A stretch of 64,000 nt of DNA from Owenweeksia sp963758205 (GTDB lineage: Bacteria; Bacteroidota; Bacteroidia; Flavobacteriales; Schleiferiaceae), in NCBI GenBank assembly GCA_963758205.1, contig CAVWUM010000002.1, positions 1,054,001-1,118,000 of the forward strand, given 5' to 3'. The first letter of the stretch is position 1. Each line of letters begins with the position of its first letter. This document shows, in pieces, positions 61,155 to 64,000 of the stretch. Below the pieces are notes generated by a model. It was not told where the DNA came from, did no database searches, and was given only the letters and a program-made list of their open reading frames with translations. The position numbers and the translations under genes were made by a program.

Positions 61155-63241
61155 ATGAAAAACTTTTATTCCTTTTTAATGGTTTCTCTGGTAATTTAAT
61201 GGTTTCTCTGGTAAGCATCGGGATGTTTGCACAGAGTTATTACGCACTTCCGGCTATTAATGCCAATCAAAACCCCGGTCCACAAAACATGGATGCCGAA
61301 TTCCCTGTTGGTGGTGGACTTCCTGCGGGTTGGGCAACTGTAATGGCTGCTACTACTACTGATCAATGGTCAAGCAGCCAATCAATTCCTTTCAGCTTCA
61401 GCTTTGATGGATCCCCGGTGTCAACTTATGTAGTGTCCAATACTGGTGTACTAACCTTCGCTACAAATCCAGGTACTGCTCCTTCAGCAACTAATACCTC
61501 ATTGCCTTCTGGTTTAATTCCAGAAAAATCAATCATGGTATGGGGCCTTGATCTCAGTGGCATTGGTAGCGACAACATTGTTTCTAAAACTTTTGGTACT
61601 GCACCAAATCGTCAGCATTGAGTACAGTTCAATTCGGCCTCCGGAGCTGGCATGCCAAGTAATGCATGGACTTATTGGTCTATTGTGCTTGAAGAAACTA
61701 CAAACAGAATTTACGTGGTTGACCAAAGAACTGCTAATGGAACTCCTGCCTTAACTGTAGGTATTCAGGTAAGCACAACGAACTACACTGAAGTTTCAGG
61801 TTCGCCAAGTGTTGGAAGCCTGACTTCTAACGACCCAACTACTGCAGATAATAGCTACTTCGAGTTCATTCAGGGTACACCTCCAAATGGTGATGTAATG
61901 GCTGTTTCTGAATCTGTGGCCGGTGTTGTTACACCAAATGCTCCTGTTACAATTGAAGGTGTTTTCAGAAACATGGGAGTTACTCCAATCGGTTCAGCTG
62001 ACTTCAACTACACTGTAAATGGAGGTACTAAAGTAACTGCTGCAATTACCAGCGCTTCTTTTGCCAGTGGTGAGTTTAAGACTATATCTAGCCCTACTGC
62101 ATGGACCCCAACTACGGCCGGTGTGTATTCAATTGAGATGTGGCTGTCAAACATCAACGGAGCTGCTGATCCAAATCCAGCTAATGACAAGATAACTGCT
62201 AAGGTGGTTGTTACCTCTAATCCTCCTGAAAGAAAAGTTGTTATAGAAGAAAGAACAGGAACCTGGTGCCAGTGGTGCCCACGTGGCGCTGTTGCCATGG
62301 AATATATGGGTCTCAATAATCATGATAAAACTGTTCTGATTGCTGTTCATAATGGTGACCCTATGACCGTTTCAAATTACGATCCCAACTTATCCGGTGG
62401 TTTCCCAACCTTTACGGCTGACCGTGTTATGACTGCTCAAAGTATAGGTACTGGCTCTAACATGGAAGGCGCTATGAACGCCAGACGCGCTATCATTCCT
62501 GTGGCTACCGTTGAAATCACTAATATTGATTTTACAGGTGGTAGTTCAGTAAAGGTTGATGTTGAATCAGACTTTATTGTGGATGAGACGGGCGCAGATT
62601 ATCGTTACCAATTGATTTTTGTTGAAGATGGTGTAACGGGTACCGGAAGTGGCTATGCCCAGGTTAATGCTTATGCTGGTGGTGGTAGCGGCCAAATGAA
62701 GGATGCTAAAGGTTTTGATTACTCAACCGCCCCTAGCCCCGTTCCCGCAAGCCAAATGGTATATCACCACGTAGCTCGCGCTCTTGAGCCATCCTGGGCA
62801 GGTGCTGCTGGTAGCGTGCCTTCAACCATCGCATTTAATGATAAGGTTAAGTACACTTTCAATACTACCCTTCCTTCTGAAGTTATCAATCCAAACCATG
62901 TAAAAGTGGCTGTACTTCTTTTGGATAACAAAAAAGGTGGTGAAGTGATCAATGCCAATGAAAAGAAACTTACCAATGTTGTAAGCATTGATGAAGTAGA
63001 GGCTTTACAGGCTAAGGTATTCCCAAATCCTGCTAGCAACTTCTTTAACATTGAGCTAGAAGAGAATATGGATTTCTCATTTGAGTTGGTTAACTCAATC
63101 GGACAGACTGTGATGGTACAGAGCTACACTGACGCACACTCTGCTTCTGTAAATACTGAGAACCTTGCCAAAGGAGTTTACTTCTTAAACTTAAAGGCTG
63201 GTGATCAAACATCTACTATGAGAATTGCCATCACCAAGTAA
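61155..63241 (+). pseudogene. Omp28-like T9SS type A protein, broken by a 20-bp duplication and an in-frame TGA
   Basis: ATG 61155 starts a signal peptide (MKNFYSFLMVSLV) that hits TAA because 20 bases are repeated at 61175-61194 and 61195-61214; removing one copy restores MKNFYSFLMVSLVSIGMFAQ. Downstream the frame is open from 61199 to a TGA at 61619-61621 (CAT TGA GTA), where homologues of such proteins would be expected to have Trp (QHW-VQFNS), and then runs to 63241. The C-terminal half contains an Omp28-type thioredoxin-like domain with WCQWC and DKTVLIAVHNGD, and a sorting tail (KVFPNPASNFFNIELEEN ... GVYFLNLKAGDQTSTMRIAITK). Intact, it would be about 688 residues. Confidence 0.85.
61175..61214 (+). 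repeat. 20-bp perfect tandem duplication in a signal-peptide region
   Basis: TTTAATGGTTTCTCTGGTAA occurs at 61175-61194 and again directly at 61195-61214. Twenty bases shift the frame, and the second copy brings a new ATG (61199) into the frame of the downstream protein. Confidence 0.97.
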
Positions 63242-63266
63242 TTTTGGTGTAATCATTGAAATAAGA

Positions 63267-63300
63267 AAGCCACACCGTAACGGTGTGGCTTCTCTTTTTT
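63267..63300 (+). terminator. Rho-independent terminator after the Omp28-like gene
   Basis: AAGCCACACCG (63267-63277) pairs perfectly with CGGTGTGGCTT (63281-63291) around a TAA loop, followed by a TCTCTTTTTT run. 25 bases past the stop codon. Confidence 0.92.
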
Positions 63301-63324
63301 AATAGTAATTAATATTATTACAAC

Positions 63325-63834
63325 ATGAAAAAAATATTAAGTACCCTAGTATTCGGTTTAGTTTTAAGTATTTGCGCCAACGCACAAGAAAAGGTGCCTT
63401 CCATACAGATAAAGGATATGCAAGGTAACAGTATAGATGCCTCAACCCTTTCCAACGATGGAAAACCAATAGTAATAAGCTTTTGGGCTACCTGGTGTAA
63501 GCCCTGCGTACGCGAGCTAACTGCCATACATGATATGTATATTGACTGGCAGGAGGAAACCGGAGTGAAGGTTATTGCTATATCAATTGACGATACGCGC
63601 CAGTCAGCCAAAGTGCGCCCTTTTGTTACCAGCCAGGGCTGGGAGTATGAAATCTACTTAGATGAAAACTCTGATTTACGAAGAGCCTTAAACGTAAATA
63701 ACATTCCACACACCTTTTTGCTTGATGGTGAAGGCAACATAGTGTGGCAACATAATGGTTACATCCCCGGAGATGAAGACCATCTTTATGAGTTAGTTGA
63801 ACAACTCGCCACTACCGGTTCCATAGAAGAATAA
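63325..63834 (+). CDS. TlpA-family thioredoxin-like disulfide reductase
   Basis: 169 residues with signal peptide (ILSTLVFGLVLSICANAQ). Thioredoxin fold with active-site CKPC (Cys58 and Cys61 in SFWATWCKPCVREL) and the cis-proline in NNIPHTFLLDGEG. A periplasmic thiol-disulfide enzyme, perhaps for reduction of secreted or membrane proteins. It sits between the Omp28-like gene and a DUF6029-like gene; all three are on the plus strand, and the terminator before it suggests its own promoter. Confidence 0.93.
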   Translation: MKKILSTLVFGLVLSICANAQEKVPSIQIKDMQGNSIDASTLSNDGKPIVISFWATWCKPCVRELTAIHDMYIDWQEETGVKVIAISIDDTRQSAKVRPFVTSQGWEYEIYLDENSDLRRALNVNNIPHTFLLDGEGNIVWQHNGYIPGDEDHLYELVEQLATTGSIEE

Positions 63835-63850
63835 GTAAACCCTCCTTTCT

Positions 63851-64000
63851 GTGAAAAAAGCACTATTGTGTACTGCCCTATTAATTGGGGCAAAATGGGC
63901 TTTTGCCCAGGATCTTGCCAACAAATTTGATTTAGGGACTATTAGTGGAAACTTCCAGGCTGATGCTCAGTACTATTTGGAAGATACCCTTATTGACCCC
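63851..64000 (+). CDS. DUF6029-like outer-membrane protein, N-terminal part (3' end outside window)
   Basis: GTG 63851 opens a signal peptide (KKALLCTALLIGAKWAFAQ) and the start of a mature protein (DLANKFDLGTISGNFQADAQYYLEDTLID), 50 residues before the edge. The GxISGNFQxDAQYY phrase is characteristic of the DUF6029 family of large Bacteroidota outer-membrane proteins that follow TlpA genes. It starts 17 bases after the TlpA stop, so the two are probably co-transcribed. Confidence 0.65.
   Translation, partial: MKKALLCTALLIGAKWAFAQDLANKFDLGTISGNFQADAQYYLEDTLIDP

Noticed and set aside
61619..61621. Selenocysteine recoding of TGA
   Set aside because: No selenoprotein family resemblance and no stem-loop seen; a Trp codon change is simpler.
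1..64000. tRNA, rRNA, prophage, IS transposase or CRISPR in the window
   Set aside because: No sequence resembling any of these was found in either strand.

Overview
The window looks like chromosomal DNA of a Bacteroidota bacterium, most likely a marine-type member of the Flavobacteriia or a close relative. The evidence is the very large SprA translocon protein of the type IX secretion system (T9SS), five secreted proteins with T9SS C-terminal sorting domains (four type A, one type B), the ruvA-sprA-gcvH order, TonB proteins of Bacteroidota type, a lipoprotein TamA variant (TamL) next to TamB, an alternative-complex style set of cytochrome oxidase assembly genes, and TAnnTTTG-type -7 promoter boxes. 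No rRNA, tRNA, CRISPR array, prophage or IS transposase was seen. The genus cannot be named from the sequence alone.

Layout. 1-1096: end of a family-4 glycosyltransferase overlapping rnhB. 1267-3838: a T9SS cargo protein and a lipoprotein gene with an in-frame stop, both on the minus strand. 4160-8448: a large lipoprotein (DUF3352-like plus propeller) and a PqiA-family membrane protein. 8502-13908: a type B T9SS protein, a 971-residue type A T9SS protein with an IgGFc-binding-like head, and a small secreted protein overlapping it. 14373-21760: tamB and tamL, separated by an 8-bp tandem repeat; tamL carries a frameshift. 21879-27412: RRM RNA-binding protein, lipase, two unknown secreted proteins, a membrane protein and a lipoprotein hydrolase. 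27446-31733: aceE-aceF (pyruvate dehydrogenase E1 and E2), E2 having a remarkable 140-residue Asp/Glu/Ser/Lys linker. 31859-40150: SDRs, a VOC protein, a GT2 glycosyltransferase, a CHASE hybrid histidine kinase, an aldehyde dehydrogenase and tag.

40154-48776 is one long minus-strand run: ctaB, two cytochrome oxidase subunit III genes, subunit IV, SCO, DUF420, a CxxC mini-protein, then tolC-like and hlyD-like efflux genes, tsaB and a UPF0175/DUF3368 toxin-antitoxin-like pair. 48936-60174 holds cysQ and the apparent operon ruvA-sprA-gcvH-vanZ-tonB-tonB, which ends in a hairpin terminator. 60320-64000 holds a small T9SS protein, a doubly broken Omp28-like T9SS protein, a TlpA thioredoxin and the start of a DUF6029-like protein.

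Themes. Most of the window serves the cell envelope: protein export (SprA and cargo), outer-membrane assembly (TamB/TamL), energy transduction (TonB), efflux (TolC/HlyD), and respiration (oxidase subunits with heme and copper delivery). Four separate coding disruptions (nonsense at 3698, frameshift near 20265, a 20-bp duplication at 61175 and nonsense at 61619) are the strongest unexplained pattern: either real gene decay in secreted and surface proteins, or local sequence error. No wholly new multi-gene system could be demonstrated; the best candidates for novelty are the AceF linker, the oxidase-cluster mini-protein, and the unknown secreted pairs at 10548-13908 and 23519-25624.
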